From NCBI GenBank assembly GCA_024638165.1, contig JAHEKV010000004.1, forward strand, positions 62,001 to 126,000: DNA of 64,000 nt. Direction: 5' to 3'. The stretch comes from Flavobacteriaceae bacterium (GTDB lineage: Bacteria > Bacteroidota > Bacteroidia > Flavobacteriales > Flavobacteriaceae). Both the position numbers and the translations under genes were made by a program. Numbering within the stretch: position 1 is the stretch's first letter; each line of letters starts with the position of its first letter. The notes beneath the pieces are model-generated. The model was not told the origin of the DNA. It did no database searches and worked only from the letters and a program-made list of their open reading frames with translations. Below, piece after piece: positions 29,495-38,398 of the stretch.

Positions 29495-30682
29495 TTAACA
29501 AGAGTAGCGATCAAGTACTGATAAGATGATAGCACACCCTTTTTTCAATTCTTTCGCTGATATACTCAATGGTGGGGTGATACGAACCGCTCTTTTCTCG
29601 TATAAAAGCCAAAAGAGAATGACTCCTTCTTTCATTCCCTCAATGACTAAGTGATTGGCGATTTCAGAATCTTTGAGAATCAGGGCTAGCATAAGACCCT
29701 TACCGCGAATTTCTTTGATAAGCGGATGTTTTAAAGAGGCTCTAATTAGAGCTTCATGTTGAATGGCTTTGCTTTGATATTTATTGGCTTCGATTTCTTC
29801 TAATGTAGCCAGTGCTGCAGCCGCGATTACAGGATTCCCACCGAAGGTAGTAATGTGGCCTAGGCGTGGCTTATAGCCCAATAAGCTCATATTTTCCTTG
29901 CTACTAACGAATGCCCCGATGGGCAGACCACCAGCCATTCCTTTCCCAATCACTAAGATGTCGGGGGTGATTCCATAGTGGCGATAAGCGAAAAGTTCTC
30001 CTGTACGGCCAAAACCTGGTTGAATTTCATCAAGAATCAAAAGGGCTCCCACCTCTTCACAGCGAGCTTTGACCTTTTTTAAGTATCCATTTTTCGGTTC
30101 AATAAAACCAGCTCCACCTTGAATAGTTTCTAGAATTACAGCAGCCGTTTCAGAAGTGATGTGTTCTAATTCTCTATCCTCATTGAAAGTGATATGACTT
30201 ATACCGGGTAATAGAGGTCTAAATGGGTTAATGCGTTCCTTGTAATCCATCAAGCTAAGGCTTCCGTAGGTATTGCCATGATAAGCTTGCTTAGCGGCGA
30301 TAATTTGCGATCTCCCGGTCACCGCTTTAGCGAGTTTCAGGGCACCTTCTACCGCTTCTGTTCCTGAATTTACTAGATATACATTCGATAATTCAGGTTC
30401 TAAAGAATCGGTTAATTTCTTCGCGTAACTTAGAACGACTTCTTGAATAAATTCTCCGTAGACCATCACGTGACTATGCTTTCGCATTTGTCGATTAACG
30501 GCTCTTCGAACTCTCGAATTAGCATGACCTACACTTACAGCAGACACGCCCGCTACTAAATCTAAGTAGCGTTTCCCATTAATGTCGTAGAGACAACTAC
30601 CTCGGGCCTTTTTAATTTCTAATCCAAGGGGGTGTTCGGTTGTGGGAGCTAGTAAAGATTTAAACTGTTCTAAACGACTCAT
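29495..30682 (-). CDS. class III (aspartate/acetylornithine-like) aminotransferase
   Basis: YLDLVAGVSAVSVGHANSRV, NSGTEAVEGALKLAKAVTGR, LILDEIQPGFGRTGELFA, GKGMAGGLPIGAF. Confidence 0.92.
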   Translation of the reverse strand: MSRLEQFKSLLAPTTEHPLGLEIKKARGSCLYDINGKRYLDLVAGVSAVSVGHANSRVRRAVNRQMRKHSHVMVYGEFIQEVVLSYAKKLTDSLEPELSNVYLVNSGTEAVEGALKLAKAVTGRSQIIAAKQAYHGNTYGSLSLMDYKERINPFRPLLPGISHITFNEDRELEHITSETAAVILETIQGGAGFIEPKNGYLKKVKARCEEVGALLILDEIQPGFGRTGELFAYRHYGITPDILVIGKGMAGGLPIGAFVSSKENMSLLGYKPRLGHITTFGGNPVIAAAALATLEEIEANKYQSKAIQHEALIRASLKHPLIKEIRGKGLMLALILKDSEIANHLVIEGMKEGVILFWLLYEKRAVRITPPLSISAKELKKGCAIILSVLDRYSC

Positions 30683-32217
30683 TTCTTTAAACCTTTAATT
30701 TTTTCAATAAAAGATTCTAAATCCCGAGTTCGTTCTTCGCCAAACCATTGAAACCCTTCAAGTAGCTTTTGATCTTCTGGGAAATCAGTATAGGGGTAAA
30801 GGGTTCCATTCGGATTTCGAAGAAAGGTAATCCTGCTGATTTCGCCTTCTTCAAAATTTAATCGAATCGCACTACAAGTGGTTTGATTGATTCCGATTAG
30901 GGCACCCTTGTCATCGTATAAGTAATAGATCACTTCGGCGTTTTTGTCGAGAAGTGCGCTTTCTAATCCGTTCGATAAGAATTTACCTTGTAGAGTAACT
31001 CCTTTGGCTTGGTTGTATCCTATTTGAGCGATTGTATCAAGGGTTGCAATAAAAGCGTTTTCTATCACATATAAGGAATCAAGAGCATTGGTTTCAGGAG
31101 TATTTGTAAAGTAGATGTAGTTGCCTGTAAGTTGACTTTCGCCACTCCAAATAATGGGATTTCCGATAAGCTCGGTAATACCTTTTTCATTGGTTACTAC
31201 GATACTGTCGCTCTTTCCACTAAAGTCTGTCTTAAAAAATCTAGCATTTGGGTAAGCAAAAAGATCTCTTTTCTTATCGGGTCCTGTAACAAAAAGATAA
31301 GAGGCGTGAACGTATAGAGAATCGCTTTCCACTCTTTTTGCGATGATTGCCTCGCCTGTAGCTACTAACGAATCTTTTGCTTTAAATATTTCAGCGAATT
31401 CAGCCGATAATCGACTCTCATTAATGGAGTCTAAAACTTTTACTTGGCCACTTGCTGCAGCATAATTTTCTAATTGATTGAAATAGATGGAGTCTCCAAA
31501 GAGCTTTCTTAAATCATAGTTGATTTTGGTGTTTGTTTTTCCATAACCCCTTTCCTTTTTGGTGTCATAGCTTCCTTGCTCAAAATAAAAGGTGTAGTCT
31601 TCTCCAGTAATAGTAGTAGGACCAAAAAAATCTGCAACTTCGTCTTCGGTATGATAGTCAAGACGATCAGAAATTAGATTGAATTTCTCGTTTTCTAGGG
31701 TGACCGACTCTTCGAAACGGTATAGTGATTGTTCGATTAGGTATCTTCCTTTATTACTCTTCAAGGTGTTTTCCTCATCAATGAGCGTACCGAACGATGG
31801 GTAGTAAGCCTCTTGATTCTTACGATCAAAATAGAGTGTTTCTGTGGTAAGGGTAGAGGTAGGGCTGGTTAAACGAACTTCTTGTCTAGCTTCAGCAAGC
31901 CTGGTTATTCCGCTGTATATCAATTCTTTAGAATTTAATATCAGCGTGTCTCCTTGATTGAATATGATATTCCCATACGCTTCGAGGCGATTCTCATCCG
32001 CGTATAAGTAGGCGATATCACAATCTAGTAAGGCTCCTTTGTGTTTGAATCGAACAGGCCCTGATTCATCTCTTTCAAAAATGGATGCTCCCGGATATTT
32101 ATCCTCTGATTTAGAGAAGTATCCTCCATAGAGTACCTCTATTTTTGCAGTTTCTTCAGATTGAGCAACCGCAAAGTGACAAACAAGCGCTAGGCCGAGT
32201 GCCACTAACCTTTTCAT
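30679..32217 (-). CDS. OstA/LptA-like periplasmic protein
   Basis: Signal peptide; repeated beta-taco-like segments (LEAYGNIIFNQGDTLILNSKELIYSGITRLAEARQEVRLTSPTSTL). Confidence 0.85.
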   Translation of the reverse strand: MKRLVALGLALVCHFAVAQSEETAKIEVLYGGYFSKSEDKYPGASIFERDESGPVRFKHKGALLDCDIAYLYADENRLEAYGNIIFNQGDTLILNSKELIYSGITRLAEARQEVRLTSPTSTLTTETLYFDRKNQEAYYPSFGTLIDEENTLKSNKGRYLIEQSLYRFEESVTLENEKFNLISDRLDYHTEDEVADFFGPTTITGEDYTFYFEQGSYDTKKERGYGKTNTKINYDLRKLFGDSIYFNQLENYAAASGQVKVLDSINESRLSAEFAEIFKAKDSLVATGEAIIAKRVESDSLYVHASYLFVTGPDKKRDLFAYPNARFFKTDFSGKSDSIVVTNEKGITELIGNPIIWSGESQLTGNYIYFTNTPETNALDSLYVIENAFIATLDTIAQIGYNQAKGVTLQGKFLSNGLESALLDKNAEVIYYLYDDKGALIGINQTTCSAIRLNFEEGEISRITFLRNPNGTLYPYTDFPEDQKLLEGFQWFGEERTRDLESFIEKIKGLKK

Positions 32218-33488
32218 GCTTTTCTAAATAAAGTCTGAGTTCGGTCTGGTCCTACTGAAACCACTGTAATAGGTACTTCAAGATGCTTCTCAAGGTATTC
32301 GATGTAATGGTTGAGCGCATTTGGAAGTTCATTCGTACTTTTTATACCTGTTAAGTCCTCTTGCCATCCTTCTAAGGTTTCATAAATTGGCTTGACGTAT
32401 TTCGCATCAATATCGAAGGGGAGATGCGCTATTTTTTCTCCATTGTATTCGTAATGGGTGCAAACTTTGATTTGCTCAAATCCGCTCAATACATCGGCTT
32501 TCATCATATTTAGTTCAGTCACTCCATTAATGGTTATGGCGTATTTTAAAGCAACTAAGTCGATCCATCCGCATCTTCTAGCTCTTCCTGTAGTCGCTCC
32601 GAATTCGTTACCAACTCGGCCAAGGGTTTCACCATCATTGTCAAATAATTCAGTTGGAAACGGACCACTACCTACACGTGTGGCATAGGCCTTGAAAATA
32701 CCGATTACATTTTCGATTTTATTGGGTGCAATACCAAGACCAGTACATGCTCCAGCGGCTGTTGTATTCGAGGAGGTTACAAATGGATAAGTACCAAAAT
32801 CGATATCTAAAAGAGATCCTTGGGCACCTTCTGCTAAGATTTTCTTTCCTTGTTTTTGCGCTTCTGCGAAGTATTGCTCGCTGTCGATTAGTGGCAATGA
32901 AGTGAGTACTTCAACCGCCGCAAAGAATTCCTTCTCCAGCGAGTCTAAATCAAAGTCTAGGGCTACATGGTAATTCTCAATCATTTGAAGATGCTTGTCA
33001 GCTAGTTGACGATAGCGATCTTTCCAGTCAGAAAATTCTAAATCTCCAACTCTGATACCATTACGACCTGTTTTATCCATGTAAGTTGGGCCAATTCCTT
33101 TCAGTGTTGATCCAATTTTCTTGCTTCCTTTGGCGGCCTCTGAAGCGGCGTCTAATAGTCTATGGGTCGGCAGAATTAAATGTGCCTTTCTCGATATAAG
33201 AAGCTTATCGGCTAGATTCATGCCATAAGGAGCAAGCTTCTCTAACTCTTTGGCAAAAATTACCGGATCGATAACTACACCATTACCCACTACATTTTTT
33301 GCATTTTCATGGAAGATTCCTGAAGGGATAGTGTGCAGTACGTGCTTGTTTCCGTCAAATTCTAAAGTATGGCCGGCATTCGGCCCTCCTTGAAATCTTG
33401 CGATGATGTCGTAATTCGACGTTAATACGTCAACAATCTTTCCTTTTCCCTCGTCTCCCCACTGAAGGCCGAGTAATAAATCTACCAT
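32214..33488 (-). CDS. purA: adenylosuccinate synthetase (start at internal Met)
   Basis: MVDLLLGLQWGDEGKGKIVDVLTSNYDIIARFQGGPNAGHTL. Confidence 0.97.
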   Translation of the reverse strand: MVDLLLGLQWGDEGKGKIVDVLTSNYDIIARFQGGPNAGHTLEFDGNKHVLHTIPSGIFHENAKNVVGNGVVIDPVIFAKELEKLAPYGMNLADKLLISRKAHLILPTHRLLDAASEAAKGSKKIGSTLKGIGPTYMDKTGRNGIRVGDLEFSDWKDRYRQLADKHLQMIENYHVALDFDLDSLEKEFFAAVEVLTSLPLIDSEQYFAEAQKQGKKILAEGAQGSLLDIDFGTYPFVTSSNTTAAGACTGLGIAPNKIENVIGIFKAYATRVGSGPFPTELFDNDGETLGRVGNEFGATTGRARRCGWIDLVALKYAITINGVTELNMMKADVLSGFEQIKVCTHYEYNGEKIAHLPFDIDAKYVKPIYETLEGWQEDLTGIKSTNELPNALNHYIEYLEKHLEVPITVVSVGPDRTQTLFRKA

Positions 33489-33498
33489 AGTTGCTCGA

Positions 33499-33948
33499 TT
33501 ATTCTTTTGATGATGATTTTCGCTCACCATAAAAGTACAGTGAGTGATTATTGATTTTGATATCGAAGACTTCTTCGATGGTTTGCTTTATAGATTGAAT
33601 TCTCGGATCACAAAATTCCATTACCTCACCTGTATCTGTTAAGATCACATGATCGTGCTGGCGATCGAAATACGATTTTTCGTATTGAGCCTGACCGGTT
33701 CCGAAAAGATGCTTTCGAACCAGTTTACATTCTAATAGTAATTCGATGGTGTTGTAAAGAGTTGCTCTTGAAACGCGATAGTTCTTTTGTTTCATTTTAA
33801 AGTAGAGCGACTCCACGTCGAAATGATCCTCACTATTGTAAATCTCATGGAGTATAGCGTAGCGCTCCGGTGTTTTCCGGTGACCATTTTCCTCCAAAAA
33901 ATTGGTGAAAACTTGCTTGACTATTTCTTGATTGCTGGATGAATCCAT
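33499..33948 (-). CDS. Fur family transcriptional regulator
   Basis: [56 protein letters not shown] and [15 protein letters not shown]. Confidence 0.93.
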   Translation of the reverse strand: MDSSSNQEIVKQVFTNFLEENGHRKTPERYAILHEIYNSEDHFDVESLYFKMKQKNYRVSRATLYNTIELLLECKLVRKHLFGTGQAQYEKSYFDRQHDHVILTDTGEVMEFCDPRIQSIKQTIEEVFDIKINNHSLYFYGERKSSSKE

Positions 33949-33991
33949 AAATTTTATCCGAGAATATCCAAAGTGCTAAAGTAGGTCAAAT

Positions 33992-36211
33992 TTAAGTACG
34001 AATTACCCTATCAACTCCATTGATTTTCTTCAGTTTGTTGATAAGTTTCTGTAGGGTTTCATTATTCTTAACAATCACACGAATGCTTCCTGAAAAGGTT
34101 CCTCCTTTTTCTGAGAATTGAAGCGATTTCATTCCCACGTGCATTTGATCAGAAATAACCTGCGTAACACTGTTAACTAACCCAAGTTTATCAATTCCAC
34201 TAATGCTAATATCTGCATAAAAGTCTTCTTGAGTCGAATCAATCCAGCGGGCTTTCATAATTCGATATGCAAATTTAGATTGAAGAGAAACCGCATTCGG
34301 ACAATTCTTCTTGTGTACCTTGATCCCATCATTCACGGTCAAAAAGCCGAATACTTCATCTCCAGGAATCGGTTTGCAACATTCCTTTGATAACGTATAG
34401 TCTAACCGTTCTTCTTCATCTCCAAAAACTAGTAAATCAAGTTTAGTACTCAGCTCGTTATCGGCGTATGTACCTTCTGCTGGCTTAGTATTTCTTTGAA
34501 GTTTAGAGGTGAAAAAGCTAATAAGTGCATTATGGTAACGTGAGGCAAAAGACTTAATCATACCATTGGTAATCGTTCCCGTTGCTACTCGATAGAATAA
34601 ATCTTGAGAGGTTTTTAGTTTGAAATGGTTCACCAGTTTATTGACGGTCTCTTCATTCCATTTGATTTTTTGCGTACGAAGTTTTCTGCGCAATATTTCT
34701 TTTCCTTCATCAGCGATAGACTTTTTCTCAGCATTTAGGCTCGATCGAATTTTAGATAAAGCTTTTGCTGTTCGACAGTAGTCTAACCATGCTGTGGTCG
34801 GTTTTGCATTCTCAGAAGTTATAATCTCAACTTGATCTCCACTTTTTAAAGAGGTACTGAGTGGTACTAGTTTGTTATTAACACGAGCTCCTCTTGTTTT
34901 CATACCGACCTCGGTATGAACATAAAAGGCGAAATCGAGTGGGGTAGCATCTTTAGGGAGCGAAACCAAATCTCCTTTGGGCGTAAACACGAAGATTTCC
35001 TTAGCGTAGAGATTTAGCTTGAACTCTTCAACAAAGTCAACGGCATTACCATTTGAATTTTCAAGTGCCTCCTGTAAGCGATAAAGCCAAATATCAATTC
35101 CACCATCTTTGTGTTCTCCATGCTTGTACTTGTAATGGGCTGCGTAACCTTTTTCAGCGATTTCGTGCATTCGCTCTGATCGAATTTGAACCTCTACCCA
35201 CTTTCGATTGGGTCCCATGACGGTTACGTGTAACGCTTCATATCCGGTACTTTTCGGGGAAGTGATCCAATCTCTTAAACGAACCGGATTCGGTGTAAAA
35301 TAGTCGGTGATAATAGAATAAATCTTCCATGCCAAAAACTTTTCCTCTTCAGGTTTAGCACGGTAAATAATTCGAACGGCAAACTTGTCATAAATCTGAT
35401 CAAAACCTACGTTTTGATTTAACATTTTTCGATGGATGCTATGCACCGATTTCATTCGCCCCTTGACATCGAAGTCAATATGCTCTTTTTTTAGCGCATC
35501 TTCAATGACTCCCTTAAAGTTTTCAATATACTGCTGATTGTTATCGGCTTGAGACCTGATCTGACTCTGTATAGCTTCAAAAACTTGGGGTTGCGTATAT
35601 TTCAGTGCTAAGTCTTCGAGTACCGTTTTGATGTTATAGAGCCCTACGCGGTGAGCGAGTGGGGCATAGATGTAAAGGGTCTCTGAGGCAATTTTTTCCC
35701 TTTTATCGGGAGGCATTGACTCTAAGGTCAACATGTTGTGGTAGCGATCGGCAATTTTAATTAAGATCACGCGAACATCTTCATTCAGAGTTAGAAGCAT
35801 CTTTCTGAAATTCTCTGCTTGAAGACTATAATTATTCATGTCCTTTTTAAGACCTGCGATCTTAGTAAGTCCATTTACAATTCGTGCAACATTTTCTCCG
35901 AAATGCTCTTCGATATACTCTAAAGTGTAATCGCTATCCTCAACGACATCATGCAGTAAAGCGGCAATAATGCTCGTGGCGTCTAACCCTATTTCTTCTG
36001 CCACAATTTGAGCAACAGCTATCGGATGAAAAATATAAGCTTCTCCTGATTTTCTGCGTTGGTCTTGATGGGCATCTACAGCAACCTCAAAGGCAAGCCT
36101 AATCTGGCTTTTATCTTCTTCAGATAAGGTCTGATAGCTCGTTCTCAGAAGATCTTTATATTTCTGAACGATCGCCTTATTTTCTAATTCGAGCTCTTTT
36201 TCGGTTAACAT
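33992..36211 (-). CDS. spoT: bifunctional (p)ppGpp synthetase/hydrolase RelA/SpoT
   Basis: HD domain LLHDVVEDSDYTLEYIEEHFG, synthetase YEALHVTVMGPNRKWVEVQIRSERMHEIAEKGYAAHYKYK, TGS and ACT domains. Confidence 0.97.
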   Translation of the reverse strand: MLTEKELELENKAIVQKYKDLLRTSYQTLSEEDKSQIRLAFEVAVDAHQDQRRKSGEAYIFHPIAVAQIVAEEIGLDATSIIAALLHDVVEDSDYTLEYIEEHFGENVARIVNGLTKIAGLKKDMNNYSLQAENFRKMLLTLNEDVRVILIKIADRYHNMLTLESMPPDKREKIASETLYIYAPLAHRVGLYNIKTVLEDLALKYTQPQVFEAIQSQIRSQADNNQQYIENFKGVIEDALKKEHIDFDVKGRMKSVHSIHRKMLNQNVGFDQIYDKFAVRIIYRAKPEEEKFLAWKIYSIITDYFTPNPVRLRDWITSPKSTGYEALHVTVMGPNRKWVEVQIRSERMHEIAEKGYAAHYKYKHGEHKDGGIDIWLYRLQEALENSNGNAVDFVEEFKLNLYAKEIFVFTPKGDLVSLPKDATPLDFAFYVHTEVGMKTRGARVNNKLVPLSTSLKSGDQVEIITSENAKPTTAWLDYCRTAKALSKIRSSLNAEKKSIADEGKEILRRKLRTQKIKWNEETVNKLVNHFKLKTSQDLFYRVATGTITNGMIKSFASRYHNALISFFTSKLQRNTKPAEGTYADNELSTKLDLLVFGDEEERLDYTLSKECCKPIPGDEVFGFLTVNDGIKVHKKNCPNAVSLQSKFAYRIMKARWIDSTQEDFYADISISGIDKLGLVNSVTQVISDQMHVGMKSLQFSEKGGTFSGSIRVIVKNNETLQKLINKLKKINGVDRVIRT

Positions 36212-36242
36212 AAATTAAAGTTAGTAAAACTAAGGGGCTTTA

Positions 36243-37034
36243 TCAAAGACTACTCCGCTGACGAATAGCTTCAAAAAGAAGGATTGAGGATGCTACCGAA
36301 ACATTCATGGAATCGATCGCACCACGCATAGGTATAACGACATTCTGTGATGCGTTTTCTCTCCAAAATGCCCTTAAACCTTTGGCTTCTGATCCTACAA
36401 TAAAAGCCGTCGCCCTAGTATAGTTCTCTTTAAGGTAATTATTTGAGTTTTGGAGGGTCGCTGCATAAGAGCGAACATGATTCTCTTCAAAAAATACTTG
36501 GAGTTCTTCGTTAGTGCAAACGATTGAAGGAATGCTTAATGCACAACCCAGACTAGATCTCAAACAATTAGGATTGTACAGATCGGCAATGGGTTCGGTG
36601 ATAATAACTGCATCGATATTAGCTGCATCTGCAGATCGAAAAATGGCGCCTAAATTACCCGGTTTTTCAATGCGCTCTAACACTAGAAATAGGGGTGAGG
36701 TATTGGGCAATTGATACTTCGATAACTCATGATTTTTCTGCTTGAAAATACAGATAATCCCTTCAGTTGATCCGCGATAGGCAATTTTAGCATACAACTC
36801 AGTAGTCACTTCAAAACTCGAGTGGTTTTCTAGTTGTTTTAAAATCGAAGATTCACCCAGTAATTCAGGCTGTACAAAGGCGGTGTGCAAATCATAACCA
36901 GACTTCATGGCAATTTCAAACTCTCGTTTACCTTCGAGCACGAATAAGCCTCTTTGCTTTCGAAGTTTTGATTTCTCAGAGAGAGCAATGAGGTCTTTGA
37001 TGATCTTATTTTGTGAACTGCTAAGTACTTGCAT
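36243..37034 (-). CDS. TrmH/SpoU family RNA 2'-O-methyltransferase
   Basis: LERIEKPGNLGAIFRSADAANIDAVII, VGSEAKGL, VIPMRGAIDSMNVSVASSILLFEA. Confidence 0.95.
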   Translation of the reverse strand: MQVLSSSQNKIIKDLIALSEKSKLRKQRGLFVLEGKREFEIAMKSGYDLHTAFVQPELLGESSILKQLENHSSFEVTTELYAKIAYRGSTEGIICIFKQKNHELSKYQLPNTSPLFLVLERIEKPGNLGAIFRSADAANIDAVIITEPIADLYNPNCLRSSLGCALSIPSIVCTNEELQVFFEENHVRSYAATLQNSNNYLKENYTRATAFIVGSEAKGLRAFWRENASQNVVIPMRGAIDSMNVSVASSILLFEAIRQRSSL

Positions 37035-37045
37035 GGTATAAAAAG

Positions 37046-37073
37046 AAATCGAGCCTCATTTGAGGCTCGATAC
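37046..37073 (-). terminator. Rho-independent terminator downstream of amidohydrolase gene
   Basis: ATCGAGCCTCA-TT-TGAGGCTCGAT hairpin followed on the minus strand by TTTCTTTTT. Confidence 0.85.
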
Positions 37074-37075
37074 AT

Positions 37076-38398
37076 TTAGTCTTGTCGGCTATATTTTTCT
37101 TGATAGCGTTTCCAGAGCTCTGTTTGATGGGTTTCTAAAGAAATTTCTCTACCATCAATAAAAGCATGAGATAATTGGTTCGTACGCATATCTAAAGCGT
37201 CTCCTTCAGAAATAAATAGTGTGGCACTTTTTCCTATTTCAAGAGAGCCGTAGGTATCATCGATGCCGAGGATTTTCGCAGTATTGGATGAAATTAAGGC
37301 TAGTGCTTCTTCCTTACTAATTCCGTATCCGACACTATGGCCAGCGTAGAACGGAAGATTGCGAACTTGAAAATTAGCCTTAGACGCATTTTGAATTCCT
37401 ACTAGTAATCCAGCTTTATGCAATCTTGCTGCTAGTCCATAGACAAAATCGTAGGCATCATCGTCAAGATTTGGTAGTTCGTGGGGGTTGTGAACGAGTA
37501 CCGGAATAGATTTAGACTTTAAAAGATCTAATTGTTTCTCTGCAAAATAACCACCAACAATGACAATGTGTTTCACGCCGATTTTTTCTAACTCGGTGAC
37601 CGCATCAAAAATTTCGCGTTCACCATCTGCAGTAACATAAAGTCGTTGCGAGCCATCGAATAATCCTTTGGTTGCAGCATAAGGAAGGTGTGTCGTTTTT
37701 GCAGGTGTAGCATTATAGGCTTTTGCCTGCTCTAAAAACTCAATGATACCACTCCACTGCTTCAGGTAGTTTTTATTCGGCTGATACCCTCTAGGCTCTC
37801 CAACCCACCAACGTCCTCTTCTTAAGGTTGAGGGCCATCTAAGGTGAATTCCATCGTCTGTTTTTACTGCTGCGTCTTCCCAATTCCAGGCATCGAATTG
37901 TACTACTGAAGAACTTCCAGAGATTGTCCCTCCTTGTGGCGTTATTTGACCTAGGAGAATCCCATTTTGTCGAAGTGATTCAACTACTTGAGATTCGGCA
38001 TTATAGGCAATGATTGAACGAATGTGTGGGATGTATTCTCCAATCTCGTCTTCATCATCTGTTGCACGAACGGCATCAATTTCAACAAGGCCTAAACTTT
38101 TTGTAGGTGCGATAAAACCAGGATAGATATGTTTTCCGTTGGCTTTAATTACTCTTTCTGGACGCACAATTTTTGCATCTGCTTTACCAGAGTAATTGAT
38201 CACACCATTTTCGAAAATAAGTAAGCCATTTTCGATAACCTCACCTGTTCCAGTGTGTATAGTAGCACCTTCGATAGCAATTGCTTCCTTTTGAATATCT
38301 GCCGGTGTTTGTTGTGCGTTAACCGATAGGGCTACGCTTAAACAAAGTGTAAGTATTGATCTCATAATCATGTTCTTTATAGAATTAAAGCGTATCAC
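37076..38398 (-). CDS. amidohydrolase-like secreted protein lacking the HxH motif (true start probably 38362-38371)
   Basis: Signal peptide; AIEGATIHTGTGEVIENGLLIFENGVINYSG...GKHIYPGFIAPTKSLGL; C-terminal NTAKILGIDDTYGSLEIGKSATLFI. Confidence 0.85.
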   Translation of the reverse strand: MIRFNSIKNMIMRSILTLCLSVALSVNAQQTPADIQKEAIAIEGATIHTGTGEVIENGLLIFENGVINYSGKADAKIVRPERVIKANGKHIYPGFIAPTKSLGLVEIDAVRATDDEDEIGEYIPHIRSIIAYNAESQVVESLRQNGILLGQITPQGGTISGSSSVVQFDAWNWEDAAVKTDDGIHLRWPSTLRRGRWWVGEPRGYQPNKNYLKQWSGIIEFLEQAKAYNATPAKTTHLPYAATKGLFDGSQRLYVTADGEREIFDAVTELEKIGVKHIVIVGGYFAEKQLDLLKSKSIPVLVHNPHELPNLDDDAYDFVYGLAARLHKAGLLVGIQNASKANFQVRNLPFYAGHSVGYGISKEEALALISSNTAKILGIDDTYGSLEIGKSATLFISEGDALDMRTNQLSHAFIDGREISLETHQTELWKRYQEKYSRQD

